64,000 nt of DNA from Actinopolymorpha sp. NPDC004070 (GCF_040610475.1 NZ_JBEXMJ010000007.1:186001-250000); one strand, 5' to 3'. Positions 44,901 through 52,416 are shown, counted from the first letter of the stretch. Numbers and translations: made by a program. The notes: generated by a model not told the origin, from the sequence alone.

Positions 44901-45182
44901 CCGGACCGCGGCCACCTTCTCCGGGGTGTAGTACGTCGAGCCGGACTTCGTCGAGGGCGTCAGCGTGGAAGCGGTCAGGACCGAGGAGGCCGTCGCCTGG
45001 GTGCGCGCTGCCGCGGAGGTGGCGGCGTCGGCGCGGGCCGGCCTGGCGAGAGGTGAGAGTACGCCTGCGGCACCGACCGCCCCGAAGGCGGCGAGGCGAA
45101 GGACGTCCCGCCGGCGTGGGCCGCGAGCAGGGCCGGTGGCGGTGCCGTACGCGGTGCTGTCGGCGGGGCCGGAACTGGTCAT
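41949..45182 (-). CDS. Heparinase II/III family lyase, Tat-exported
   Basis: 1077 residues. A twin-arginine signal (GPRRRDVLRLAAFGAVGAAG, residues 21-40; cleavage probably after ARADA) predicts export. An alpha/alpha-toroid with the tyrosine/histidine-rich YYHHWHLWYAAVETARG (243-259) is followed by the Hepar_II_III beta-sandwich signature GHGHADALNLGLFGFG (625-640) and VAHNTVVVD (667-675). The family cleaves uronic-acid-containing polysaccharides (heparin, alginate, oligo-alginate) by beta-elimination; the exact substrate cannot be read. GGAGGAGA precedes ATG 45182. It is probably the entry enzyme for the uronate pathway encoded around it. Confidence 0.85.
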   Translation of the reverse strand: MTSSGPADSTAYGTATGPARGPRRRDVLRLAAFGAVGAAGVLSPLARPARADAATSAAARTQATASSVLTASTLTPSTKSGSTYYTPEKVAAVRRNIAAYDWGARLRDSTVAAAKPYLDKGDEWLWSLVTTQRLPRSYAVNQALGSPVTGKDIFRFGNYPFTADPMNRPWKIVDPSCDYVFPTNDFGAYYASGLDEHGEFDPARADRSLLVNELYPEKGPTWGVDDGFGWVDGNGDKWTFVAYYHHWHLWYAAVETARGVIQNALRTLRDAYIYTGETRYAHAGLILLDRIADVYPAMDAAAYKRADGYLQSDGLSGQGKILGCIWEVPLAKDFVTAYDAFFPAIATADDADVLGFLSAKAQKYSLPAKDSVAAVKQNLEDGLVRQVYPAVKASQIAGNFGTHQATLATAAVILDSDTETKEQIDFVFKTGGRVSDPKLHITGGNLSATLVDDVDRDGMGDEGAPHYDFIWPVAIAGVVDALEGYPKYAAADLWKHPKYLRMVRAAPMVTMLNRYTPSIGDTGTTGGPELYGSATVYTGQFERTGWLELAQSAYLLNGNKVDGLYGSIWSADVEGTRDRVAALIKEHGPLNLGSENHTGFGFAALRVGQGATRRELWTSYGRTTGHGHADALNLGLFGFGVDLLPDLGYPEFADSNARRVEWTSNTVAHNTVVVDATRQAVEWVGLPYGFAAGERVRVFDIAAPKAYPKTSLYRRVTALVDIDGDNSYAVDVFRVMGGSQHHFSFHAAEGPVTTTGLTLTDQPTGSYAGPNVEPPADNAKPRATASGFDWLSHVSRDADPDPAYSVDWAVKDTWNVLDPDPDLHVRLTMLGDVDEVALCDGVPPRNKPGNPAKLRYLLARRTGTDLASQFVSVVEPYVGDRLVKSVESVRVEATDGTIAPHEATAVKVTLTNGRIDYVVSSLRTDVVLRVDGRFVFRGSFGVYSLSGGRPMYAFGHDASMVAAVNQVRGPAALTGTVTGFTRDLSTVNSLTLRLAGAAPAPESVAGSYVYVDNDGVRNAVYRILGATRPDTRTLVLDIGDVTTIRGYADPEDFDKGYVYDVAEGAAARIPLTREWTA

Positions 45183-45214
45183 TGCTGTCTCCTCCGGGCG
45201 GGGGACATGCGGGA

Positions 45215-45247
45215 ACGTGCTTCGGACGTGCTTCGGACGTGCTTCGG
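45215..45247 (-). repeat. Three 11-bp direct repeats upstream of the lyase gene
   Basis: ACGTGCTTCGG is repeated at 45215, 45226 and 45237 with no spacer, then a partial copy (ACGTGCGG). They lie 33-66 bases upstream of the lyase start in its 5' untranslated or promoter region. Confidence 0.6.
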
Positions 45248-45355
45248 ACGTGCGGTGACATGCGGGGAAGCGCGGACCCGGCCCGCGGTGGGCGTACGGG
45301 TGAGTGGCTCCGGCCGGTGCCGAGGCGTTCCAAGGAGCTTGCCGCGTACTGGACT

Positions 45356-45371
45356 TTAGGTCAAGACCGTA
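45356..45371. promoter_or_regulatory. Operator-like site 3
   Basis: TTAGGTCAAGACCGTA shares GGTC-N-A-GACCGTA with site 1. It sits between the divergent lyase and DegT genes; TATAGAT (45370-45376) overlaps its right end and is a candidate -10 box for the plus-strand gene. Confidence 0.5.
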
Positions 45372-45430
45372 TAGATTGTGGTTCGGCCACTGCAGTACGC
45401 ACGCGGGACGGATCCCCTTCTCCGACACGC

Positions 45431-45458
45431 ATGGTGAGGTAGGCATGGTGAGGTACGC
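45431..45458 (+). repeat. Tandem 14-bp repeat carrying two mini-ORFs ahead of DegT
   Basis: ATGGTGAGGTAGGC (45431) and ATGGTGAGGTACGC (45445) are adjacent near-identical copies. The first encodes Met-Val-Arg-stop. The second encodes five residues whose stop overlaps the real DegT start (ATGA at 45459). The GAGG of each copy can act as a ribosome-binding site for the next ATG. Confidence 0.55.
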
Positions 45459-46721
45459 ATGAGCCGGCCGGGCGAGGAGCCCCTCGCGATCGACGGCGGC
45501 ACCCCGGTACGCACGGCTGCGTTCCCGAGCGTCGGCAACGCGGCCGGCCGCACCCTCGGCGCGGAGGAGATCGAGGCGGTCACCCGCGTGGTCGCCTCCG
45601 GCCGGCTGAACAGCACGGTCGGCGACGAGACCCGGCAGCTGGAACGCGAGTTCGCCGACTACTACGGGCTCCCGCACGCGGTCGCGTCGAGTTCGGGCAC
45701 CGCCGCCCTTCACCTCGCGGTGGCCGCGGTCGACCCCGAGCCCGGCGACGAGGTCATCACCACGTCGATCACCGACGCGGGCACCGTGCTGCCGATCCTG
45801 ATGCAGAACGCCGTTCCGGTCTTCGCCGACGTGGATCCGCGCACCGGCAACCTGGACGTGGAGTCGGTGCGTTCGCGGATCACCTCCTGCACCCGGGCGA
45901 TCATCGCGGTGCACCTGTTCGGCGCGCCGGCCCCGGTGGTGGAGCTACGGGCGCTGGCCGACGAGCACGGCCTGATCCTGGTCGAGGACTGCGCCCAGGC
46001 GTACCTCACCCGCTGCTCCGACGGGCGGCTGGCCGGCACCGTCGGCCAGATCGGCTGCTTCAGCCTGCAGCAGTCCAAGCACATCACCGCGGGCGACGGC
46101 GGTCTGTGCATCTCCGGCGACGACGACCTGGCCCGGCGGATGCGGTTGTTCGCCGACAAGGGCTGGCCGCGCGACACCGACGAGCGCACGCACCTGTTCC
46201 TGTCCACGAACTACCGCATGACGGAGCTGCAGGCGGCGGTTGCCCGCGCCCAGTTGCCCAAGCTGGCCGGCGTGGTGGCCGACCGGAGGGCCGGTGCGCA
46301 ACGGCTGAGCACCGCGCTGTCCGGCCTGGCCGGGCTGGCAACTCCGCCGGACGAGGGCGGCGTGAGCTACTGGCAGTACCCCCTCGTCGTCGACCCCGGC
46401 CAGGCCGGCGGCACCTGCCACGACTACGGCAAGGCGCTGGCCGCCGAGGGCATCCCCGCCAACGGCGGCTACCTGACCCGGCCGGTCTACCGCACGCCGG
46501 TGCTCACCGAACGCCGCACCTACGGCCGGTCCGGCTTTCCGCTGCACTCTCCGCCTGCGCGGGTGGAGCCGACGTACGACGTCGGGTTGTGCCCGCAGGC
46601 CGAACTCCTGATCGGCGAGCGGCTGCTGGTGGTGTCCTGGAACGAGCGCTACACCGACGCCGACGTGGACGACATCGCCCGCGCGGTCCGCAAGGTGCAC
46701 CGCGCGTTCACGGCCGGGTAG
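45459..46721 (+). CDS. DegT/DnrJ/EryC1/StrS family aminotransferase (second copy)
   Basis: 420 residues. The PLP lysine is in LQQSKHITAGDGGLC; the cofactor aspartate in LILVEDCAQAYL. The SGRLNSTVGDETRQLE and SSSGTAALHLAVAA segments are family signatures. ATG 45459 follows GAGG with 5-base spacing and overlaps a five-codon upstream ORF. It is divergent from the lyase gene and shares the operator-like site with it. A sugar aminotransferase role is likely, and the keto-sugar substrate is unknown. Confidence 0.85.
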   Translation: MSRPGEEPLAIDGGTPVRTAAFPSVGNAAGRTLGAEEIEAVTRVVASGRLNSTVGDETRQLEREFADYYGLPHAVASSSGTAALHLAVAAVDPEPGDEVITTSITDAGTVLPILMQNAVPVFADVDPRTGNLDVESVRSRITSCTRAIIAVHLFGAPAPVVELRALADEHGLILVEDCAQAYLTRCSDGRLAGTVGQIGCFSLQQSKHITAGDGGLCISGDDDLARRMRLFADKGWPRDTDERTHLFLSTNYRMTELQAAVARAQLPKLAGVVADRRAGAQRLSTALSGLAGLATPPDEGGVSYWQYPLVVDPGQAGGTCHDYGKALAAEGIPANGGYLTRPVYRTPVLTERRTYGRSGFPLHSPPARVEPTYDVGLCPQAELLIGERLLVVSWNERYTDADVDDIARAVRKVHRAFTAG

Positions 46722-46747
46722 CGCCGGCGCGCGATGCCTGACCGACC

Positions 46748-46803
46748 GGGCCTGACCGCCCGGGCCTGACCGCCCGGGCCTGACCGCCCGGGCCTGAGTG
46801 CCC
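46748..46803. repeat. Four 14-bp tandem repeats between convergent genes
   Basis: GGGCCTGACCGCCC is repeated three times and followed by GGGCCTGAGTGCCC. Each unit can form a GGGC/GCCC stem, so the array may act as a terminator. Confidence 0.6.
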
Positions 46804-46807
46804 GGGG

Positions 46808-48418
46808 TCAGGTGGTGGCGAACGCGGCCATCATCGCCATGTCCTCGTGCTCGAGGTTGTGGCAGTGCAGGAGGTACGGGCCGCGGTAGTCGGTGAAGCG
46901 CACCGCGACGTCGACGTACTCCGTGGGCCGCAGGTCGACGGTGTCCTTCCAGCCTCCGTCGAAGCGCCCGGGACCGCGGTTGCCCCGGCGGACCACCTGG
47001 AACGGGTCGAGGTGGATGTGCACCGGATGGTGCAGGTCGGCCTGGAACCGCCAGATCTCGATGTCGCCGAGCCGGGGCCGGGCGTCCATCCGGCGGGGGT
47101 CGAACGGCCGGCCGTTGATGGTCCAGCCCCTCTCGCCGTGCACGTCTCCCTTCGCGAACCGCCACACCCGGGTGCGCACCGCCTTGGCGGGGTCGAGCCT
47201 GTCGATCCGGGTGAGCCTGGCCGGGATCGCACTGTCGTCCTTCACCTGGTGGGTCACCTGGAAGCGCATCACCCGCGCGGTCGGTCCGCTGCCCAGCTGG
47301 TTGAGCATCGTCACCACCGTTCCGGGCTTGTACGCCGAGAAGTCCACCACCACGTCGAAGCGTTCGGCCGGCGCGGCGAGGATGGTGTCCTGGTCCACCG
47401 GGCGTTCCAGCAGGCCGCCGTCCCCGCCGATCTGGACGAACGGCGCGCCCTCACCGGGCACCGGGTCGAGCGCGAGCCGGTAGCGGCGGGCGTTGGAGGC
47501 GTTCAGGATCCGGAAGCGGTAGCGCGCGGCGGCCACCTCCATCACCGGCCACGCCGCGCCGTTGACCAGGATGACGTCGCCCAGAACACCCTCCATGTAG
47601 GCGGAGGTGACACCGGGCGTGGACCGCAGCTCGCGGTCCAGCGCGGGATAGCGGAACGCGCCGCTCTCCTCGAACGCCCGGTCGCAGATCATCAGCGGCA
47701 CGTCCCGCTCACCCCTCGGCAGCGGGAGGGCCTGCTCCTCGTCGTCGTGCACCAGGTGGAAGCCGGCCAGGCCGCGGTAGACCTGCGCGCCGGTGAAGTC
47801 CATCCGGTGGTCGTGGTACCACAACGTCGCCGCGCGCTGGTGGAACGGATACGCGTAGTCGCGCTCGCCTCTGCGGACGTCGCCGGCCATGGAGCTCGCC
47901 GTCGAGCCGGCCATCGAGCCGGTCCGGTGGCCACCGGAGCCGTGCCCGGCGCCCGGGTTCCAGCCGCCGACCGGCAGCAGCAGGTCGACGGGATAGCCGT
48001 CGTGGTCGGGCGGTGTGTGCCCGCCGTGCAGGTGCACCACGGTCGGCACGGGGAGGGTGTTGCGGTGACGTACGACGGTCCGCCGGCCGCTGCGGCTCAC
48101 CAGCGTCGGCCCGGGGAACGTGCCGTCGTACCCGAGGATCGGTGTGCGCAGACCGGGCAGGATCTCCGCGTCGGCGACCCGCTGGACGATCTCGTAGTAG
48201 TCGGTGGTCGCGTCGCTGCGCAAGGGCTTCTTGACAGTGGGCACCGGCAACGGTACGGCGTAGGGCCGTGGTCTCGGAGCGAGGGTGGTGAGCAGCTGGG
48301 CCGTCTGCCCGGTGGTGTCCCGGCCACAGCCGGCCAGGCCGAACGGCCCGGCGACCCCGGCGGCTCCGGCCGCGCCGACCAGTCCGAGGAAACCTCGCCT
48401 TGACAGCGGCGTACTCAT
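46808..48418 (-). CDS. Multicopper oxidase
   Basis: 536 residues, a three-cupredoxin enzyme of the SufI/CotA/bilirubin-oxidase type. Copper motifs in order: VHLHGGH, WYHDHRMD, HPVHIHLDPF and LHCHNLEHEDMAMM (T1 copper with axial Met). The N-terminus has a Tat motif (SRRGFLGLVG) and a lipobox-like GLAGC, predicting an exported, lipid-anchored enzyme. It may oxidise copper, phenolics or lignin-like compounds. ATG 48418 overlaps the stop of the upstream membrane protein; it ends a three-gene operon. Confidence 0.92.
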   Translation of the reverse strand: MSTPLSRRGFLGLVGAAGAAGVAGPFGLAGCGRDTTGQTAQLLTTLAPRPRPYAVPLPVPTVKKPLRSDATTDYYEIVQRVADAEILPGLRTPILGYDGTFPGPTLVSRSGRRTVVRHRNTLPVPTVVHLHGGHTPPDHDGYPVDLLLPVGGWNPGAGHGSGGHRTGSMAGSTASSMAGDVRRGERDYAYPFHQRAATLWYHDHRMDFTGAQVYRGLAGFHLVHDDEEQALPLPRGERDVPLMICDRAFEESGAFRYPALDRELRSTPGVTSAYMEGVLGDVILVNGAAWPVMEVAAARYRFRILNASNARRYRLALDPVPGEGAPFVQIGGDGGLLERPVDQDTILAAPAERFDVVVDFSAYKPGTVVTMLNQLGSGPTARVMRFQVTHQVKDDSAIPARLTRIDRLDPAKAVRTRVWRFAKGDVHGERGWTINGRPFDPRRMDARPRLGDIEIWRFQADLHHPVHIHLDPFQVVRRGNRGPGRFDGGWKDTVDLRPTEYVDVAVRFTDYRGPYLLHCHNLEHEDMAMMAAFATT

Positions 48419-48855
48419 CGGTGGTTCTCCCTACGCAGTCGGGCCCGGCGTGCGTGCGAACCCAGCAGCCACCAGGTGAAGAGAATCTGGGTGAGGACGA
48501 GGCCCACTCCGAGGGGGACGTGCACGAGGAGGGTCTGGGCGTAGCCGAGGAACACCTGCGTCTCCGCGGCCACCAGCAGCGCCGCTGACAGCGCCGCCGG
48601 CCACCAGCGCCCGCGGCCCCGCCACGCGTAGACCAGTGCGGCCACCAACTGCACGAACGTCGTCGAGGTGACCACGTGTGCGTTCGTCTCGTGCGTGCCC
48701 AGTGCGCCCACGTCCCCGGAGAGATAGCTTCCGGCCAGGACAGGCTGGAGAAAGAACACCGCGGCCGTGACCAGTGCGGTGATCCGCAGCACCAGCAGGG
48801 ATCGGCGCGGCCGGGTGCCGGGTGGTGTCTGGAGAAGATCGGTCGTCGCGGTCAT
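48415..48855 (-). CDS. Four-helix membrane protein, MCO partner 1
   Basis: 146 residues with four predicted membrane segments and conserved QPVLAGSYLSGD, THETNAH, ALVYAWRGRG and VHVPLGVGLV. No family was recognised. It is clearly paralogous to the next gene. Histidines in the THETNAH and VHVPLGV segments, shared by both paralogues, could bind haem or metal. Both overlap their neighbours by ATGA, so the two proteins and the multicopper oxidase are made together. Confidence 0.75.
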   Translation of the reverse strand: MTATTDLLQTPPGTRPRRSLLVLRITALVTAAVFFLQPVLAGSYLSGDVGALGTHETNAHVVTSTTFVQLVAALVYAWRGRGRWWPAALSAALLVAAETQVFLGYAQTLLVHVPLGVGLVLTQILFTWWLLGSHARRARLRRENHR

Positions 48856-49328
48856 GCCTGCTCACCCGCCTTCGGCTGCCTCTGCAGGGTGCGCCGGGGG
48901 CGGCGGGCGCCCGGTCGGAACAGCCAGACCACGAACACCACCTGGGTGGTGACGACGGTGACGCCGAGGGGTACGTGCACGGCGAGCTTGCCGGCGTACC
49001 CCATGCCTGTCTGGATTCCCTCGGCGAAGAACAGCAGCGCGCTCACCAGGACGGGCCAGCCGCGTCCCCGGCCGGGCCAGACGTAGACGAGCGCGGCGCC
49101 GACCTGCCACAGGCAGGCGAGGATCACCAGGCCGGCGTTGAGGGAGTGGGTGGCGAGCGCGTCGAAGCGGCCGCTGAGGTAGATCCCGGCGAGCACGGGC
49201 TGGCCGACCACCAGACCGGCGTGGACGAGCGCGACGAGCCGCAGCAGCCACAGCGTGGCCCGGGGCCCGCCCGCGGGGACGCCCGGCGGACTGGGCCGGG
49301 GGCTGGCGGTGAGGACGGCGGACGGCAA
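48852..49328 (-). CDS. Four-helix membrane protein, MCO partner 2
   Basis: 158 residues, four membrane segments. QPVLAGIYLSGR, THSLNAG, ALVYVWPGRGRGW and VHVPLGVTVVTTQ match the neighbouring paralogue closely. The start is TTG 49328, with GGGAGGT just upstream, an unusual start codon here. It heads the three-gene operon ending with the multicopper oxidase and is divergent from a PadR gene. Function unknown. Confidence 0.72.
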   Translation of the reverse strand: MPSAVLTASPRPSPPGVPAGGPRATLWLLRLVALVHAGLVVGQPVLAGIYLSGRFDALATHSLNAGLVILACLWQVGAALVYVWPGRGRGWPVLVSALLFFAEGIQTGMGYAGKLAVHVPLGVTVVTTQVVFVVWLFRPGARRPRRTLQRQPKAGEQA

Positions 49329-49365
49329 CGGACCTCCCGGGTTCGGATGTGGACGCGACCCAGGC

Positions 49366-49386
49366 TATGTGCTGGCAGCCTACATA
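49366..49386. promoter_or_regulatory. PadR-box-like inverted repeat
   Basis: TATGT (49366-49370) and ACATA (49382-49386) form an inverted repeat with 11-bp spacing in the gap between the MCO operon and padR. PadR sites are typically ATGT/ACAT with an 8-bp gap, so this is only suggestive. Confidence 0.3.
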
Positions 49387-49506
49387 TGAATCGGGTTGTT
49401 CCCTGGTCTTCGCTGCCCGCGTCCACCCCGAAGTCCACTCAGGGGAATACCGGAGATCGTCCCTGAGGGCCGTGCCGCGGACCTGTCCGGCAGCCGGGAG
49501 GATGAG

Positions 49507-49512
49507 TAGGCT
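49507..49512 (+). promoter_or_regulatory. Putative -10 box for a leaderless padR transcript
   Basis: TAGGCT ends 8 bases before the GTG at 49521 and no Shine-Dalgarno sequence is seen. Confidence 0.4.
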
Positions 49513-49520
49513 GCATACTT

Positions 49521-49844
49521 GTGAAGGCCGACATCGTACGCGGGCACCTGGACGCGCTGCTGCTCGCGACGCTCTCCGACGGACCCCTGCACGGCTACGC
49601 GATCATCGAGGCCCTGCAGGCCCGCAGCGGCGGCGTCCTCGATCTGCCCACCGGCAGCGTCTATCCGGCGCTGCGCCGCCTCGAGCGTGCGCGGTACATC
49701 TCCGGCCATTGGAGCGTCGTCGGCGGCCGCCGGCGACGCACCTACCAGCTCACCCGCGCCGGGCGGCAGGAGCTGGCCCGTGAGCGGGCCGACTGGAGCC
49801 GCTTCACCACGGCGATCGGTGGCATCCTGGGGGAGCCGGGATGA
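49521..49844 (+). CDS. PadR family transcriptional regulator
   Basis: 107 residues. A winged helix-turn-helix with the PadR signatures LLATLSDGPLHGYAIIEAL, TGSVYPALRRLERARYI and GGRRRRTYQLTRAGRQEL. It is followed with ATGA overlap by two paralogous membrane proteins, a common PadR-effector arrangement. It probably represses its own operon, and possibly the divergent multicopper oxidase operon. Confidence 0.9.
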   Translation: MKADIVRGHLDALLLATLSDGPLHGYAIIEALQARSGGVLDLPTGSVYPALRRLERARYISGHWSVVGGRRRRTYQLTRAGRQELARERADWSRFTTAIGGILGEPG

Positions 49845-50578
49845 GCGGGCCGATCGACGGGTACGTCCGGCGGGTGCGTCAGCTGCTGCCCGGCCCCGCG
49901 TCGGCCCGGGCGGAGATGTTGTGCGAGCTGTCCGACGGTCTGTACGACGCCGCGCGGGCCCACGTCCGAGCCGGTCTGCCGGCGGGGGAGGCGCAGGTCC
50001 GGGCGGTCGCCGAGTGCGGGCCGGCCGAGGACACCGCGGCCGCGTACCGCCCCGAGCTCACCGCGGTCCAGGGCCGGCACACCGCGATGCTCGTCGCGGT
50101 GCTGATGCCCGGCCTCAACCTGCTGTGGGACGTGCCGTGGATGATCTCCGGCCCGTGGAACGCCCCGCCGAATCCCGTGGTGTCGGCGTTGTCCAGGGTC
50201 GTCACCGGTTCGGATCTGCTGGCCGGCGGATCCGCCGTGGCGCTGGTCCTGCTGATGGTGCTCGCGGCCCGGCGCGGCCGGCCGGCCGCCTCGCTGACGG
50301 GCGCCGTGGGAGTGGTCGGCGTCCTCGCGTTCACCGTCACGCTGAGCTGTTCGGTGGCGCTGATGGTCGTCAACGCCGACGGCCCGAGCCAGGCGTTCGC
50401 GAGTTCGTGGATCGGGCTGCTGGTGGGTTCGGTCACCATCGCCTGTGCGTGCCTGCTGGTCCGGTCACTGGCCCGGTCGCTGCGCGCGGCGTTCGCCTGT
50501 GCCCGTACGCCGTCGGGTCTCGTGCCGGCCAGTGCCGCCGCCCAGCCCCCGGGACGAGCCGACCGGGTGGGGCGGTGA
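49841..50578 (+). CDS. Permease-prefix-domain membrane protein, copy 1
   Basis: 245 residues. The N-terminal helical segment SARAEMLCELSDGLYDAA...GPAEDTAAAYRPEL is the HAAS/permease-prefix-like domain often encoded beside padR genes; about four membrane segments follow. ATG 49841 overlaps the padR stop. It is paralogous to the next gene. Confidence 0.7.
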   Translation: MSGPIDGYVRRVRQLLPGPASARAEMLCELSDGLYDAARAHVRAGLPAGEAQVRAVAECGPAEDTAAAYRPELTAVQGRHTAMLVAVLMPGLNLLWDVPWMISGPWNAPPNPVVSALSRVVTGSDLLAGGSAVALVLLMVLAARRGRPAASLTGAVGVVGVLAFTVTLSCSVALMVVNADGPSQAFASSWIGLLVGSVTIACACLLVRSLARSLRAAFACARTPSGLVPASAAAQPPGRADRVGR

Positions 50579-51336
50579 CGACCGTGACCACCCTGAACCC
50601 GAGGACGCCGAGGACGCCGAGGACGCCGAGGACGCCGAGGACGCCGGCACACGGAAGCCGCGGTGACGACGGACCCGTCACCGCGTACGTCACGGCGCTC
50701 GGCCGGGCGCTTCGTGGTCCGCGCGGCGCCCGGCGTGACATCGCCACCGAACTCGCCGACGGGCTGCGCGACGCCGCCGACGCCTACGTCGAGGCCGGGA
50801 TGACAGCGCGGGAGGCACAGCTGCGGGCAGTCCGGGAGTGCGGGCCGGTCGAGGACGTCGCGGCGGCGTACGCCCCCGAACTCGCGGCGGTGCAGGGACG
50901 GCGGACGGCCGCGGTGTGCGCGGTGTCCATGCCGGCGACGGTGCTCGCCTGGGCACTCACGTGGAGTGCGGAGGTGCCGAGTGCGCCGGGGCCACACCAC
51001 CAGTGGCGGCTGGGCGTTCTGTCCGACCTCACCGACTGGGCGGGCATCGCCGGCGGGATCGCCGGCTGCGTCCTCGCCGCGCTGTTGATGGTGTCGGCGC
51101 GCAGGACGGTGCCGGTCCGGCTCGTTCTCGCCCTGCTGGTCGTGCTGTGCGGCGGCGCGGTGCTGGTGTCCACCGTCTCCTCGGCGGTGATGAACGTCGC
51201 CAACGCCGAACAGATCGAGTGGATGCTGGCCGCCTCCACCCCGGCCGTCGCGCTCTCCCTGGCCACCGGCGTGGTCTCCGCCTGGCAGCTGGGGTCGTTG
51301 TTCCGTACCGCCAACCTCGCGTTTCGCCGCGGTTGA
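50575..51336 (+). CDS. Permease-prefix-domain membrane protein, copy 2
   Basis: 253 residues. GTG 50575 overlaps the stop of copy 1 (GTGA). Residues 9-24 are Pro-Arg-Thr triplets encoded by five 9-bp repeats (50601-50645). The ARRDIATELADGLRDAADAY...CGPVEDVAAAYAPEL segment matches copy 1, then four membrane segments. A tandem duplicate whose N-terminus acquired an expanding repeat. Confidence 0.7.
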   Translation: MTTVTTLNPRTPRTPRTPRTPRTPAHGSRGDDGPVTAYVTALGRALRGPRGARRDIATELADGLRDAADAYVEAGMTAREAQLRAVRECGPVEDVAAAYAPELAAVQGRRTAAVCAVSMPATVLAWALTWSAEVPSAPGPHHQWRLGVLSDLTDWAGIAGGIAGCVLAALLMVSARRTVPVRLVLALLVVLCGGAVLVSTVSSAVMNVANAEQIEWMLAASTPAVALSLATGVVSAWQLGSLFRTANLAFRRG

Positions 51337-51348
51337 TCCCGCTCGGCC

Positions 51349-52416
51349 TCACGCGCCGAGGACGGCCGTCACCGCGAGGTTGTGGAAGCGCGGCCGCAGC
51401 CGGGGCATCGTGCTGGGGTCACGCTCGGGGTGGACGCGGTTGGTGAGCAGTGTGACGTAGAGCCCGAGTTCGGGGTCGACCCACAGGCTGGTGCCGGTGA
51501 ACCCCGCGTGCCCGTACGCCGATCCGCTCATCAGGTCGCCGGGCAGTGTCGACAGCAGCTCGTTTCCCTGCCAGGCAAGGGATCTGCGGAGGTTCAGGTG
51601 GTCGGTGGCCGGCCTGGTCATCACCGCGAGCGTACGAGGCGCCAGCAGCCGGCCGTGCTCGCCGCGGCCGCCGCGGACGAGCGCCAGCGCGAGGCGTTCG
51701 ACGTCTGCGAGGGTGGCGAACAGCCCCGCATGTGCGGACACCCCGCCGAGCACCTCGGCGTTCTCGTCGTGCACCGTGCCCTGGATCAGCCGGCCGCGCC
51801 AGGCGCACTCCTCGGTGGCGGCGGTACGGCTCCAGCGTTCCCGCGGCGGGTTGAAGGTGAGGTCGGTGGCGCCGAGCGGCTCCGCGACGTACTCGCGTAC
51901 CAGCGTGTCCAGCGGTCGTCCCGCGGCCGCCTCGGCGACCAGGCCGAGCACGATGAAGCCCTGGGAGCTGTACTCCACCCGGGTGCCCGGCCGGCCGTCG
52001 CGCAGCGGAAGGTCGCGGACGGCGGCCAGCAGGCCGTCCCGGTCGGGGTGGTCGCGGTAGAGACGCTGCCCGCCCGGGATGCCGGAGGTGTGCGTCAGCA
52101 GATGCCAGACGGTGAGGTCGGCCTTGTCCGTTCCGGCGTACTCGGGCAGGTGCATGGCCACCGGGTCGGTGAGCCCGAGCAGGCCGCGTTCGACCAGCGC
52201 CATCACCACCAGTCCGACTACGGGTTTGGTGAGCGAGGCGAGGTCCCAGCCGGTGTCGTCGGTGACCGGATCGCCGCCCCAGGCGAGTGTGCCGAGCCGC
52301 CCGCGTCGGACGGGGCCCTCGGCGGTGCCGGCCGACCACGCCGCCCCGGAGAACACCCGGTCGGTGCGGGCCTGTTCCAGCAGAGCGGTCAGCGGGTCGG
52401 TCGGCGGCGGGGTCAC
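51349..52416 (-). CDS. Serine hydrolase (class C beta-lactamase/DD-peptidase-like)
   Basis: 355 residues. The active-site SxxK is SLTK in LASLTKPVVGL, the YxN/YSS box is VEYSSQGFIVLG, and the third box is HAGFTG. No signal peptide is visible. Typical of esterase/beta-lactamase-like EstB family proteins with unknown physiological substrates. GTG 52416 has GGAG 8 bases upstream. It follows the enolase gene in the same direction, 76 bases away. Confidence 0.82.
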   Translation of the reverse strand: MTPPPTDPLTALLEQARTDRVFSGAAWSAGTAEGPVRRGRLGTLAWGGDPVTDDTGWDLASLTKPVVGLVVMALVERGLLGLTDPVAMHLPEYAGTDKADLTVWHLLTHTSGIPGGQRLYRDHPDRDGLLAAVRDLPLRDGRPGTRVEYSSQGFIVLGLVAEAAAGRPLDTLVREYVAEPLGATDLTFNPPRERWSRTAATEECAWRGRLIQGTVHDENAEVLGGVSAHAGLFATLADVERLALALVRGGRGEHGRLLAPRTLAVMTRPATDHLNLRRSLAWQGNELLSTLPGDLMSGSAYGHAGFTGTSLWVDPELGLYVTLLTNRVHPERDPSTMPRLRPRFHNLAVTAVLGA

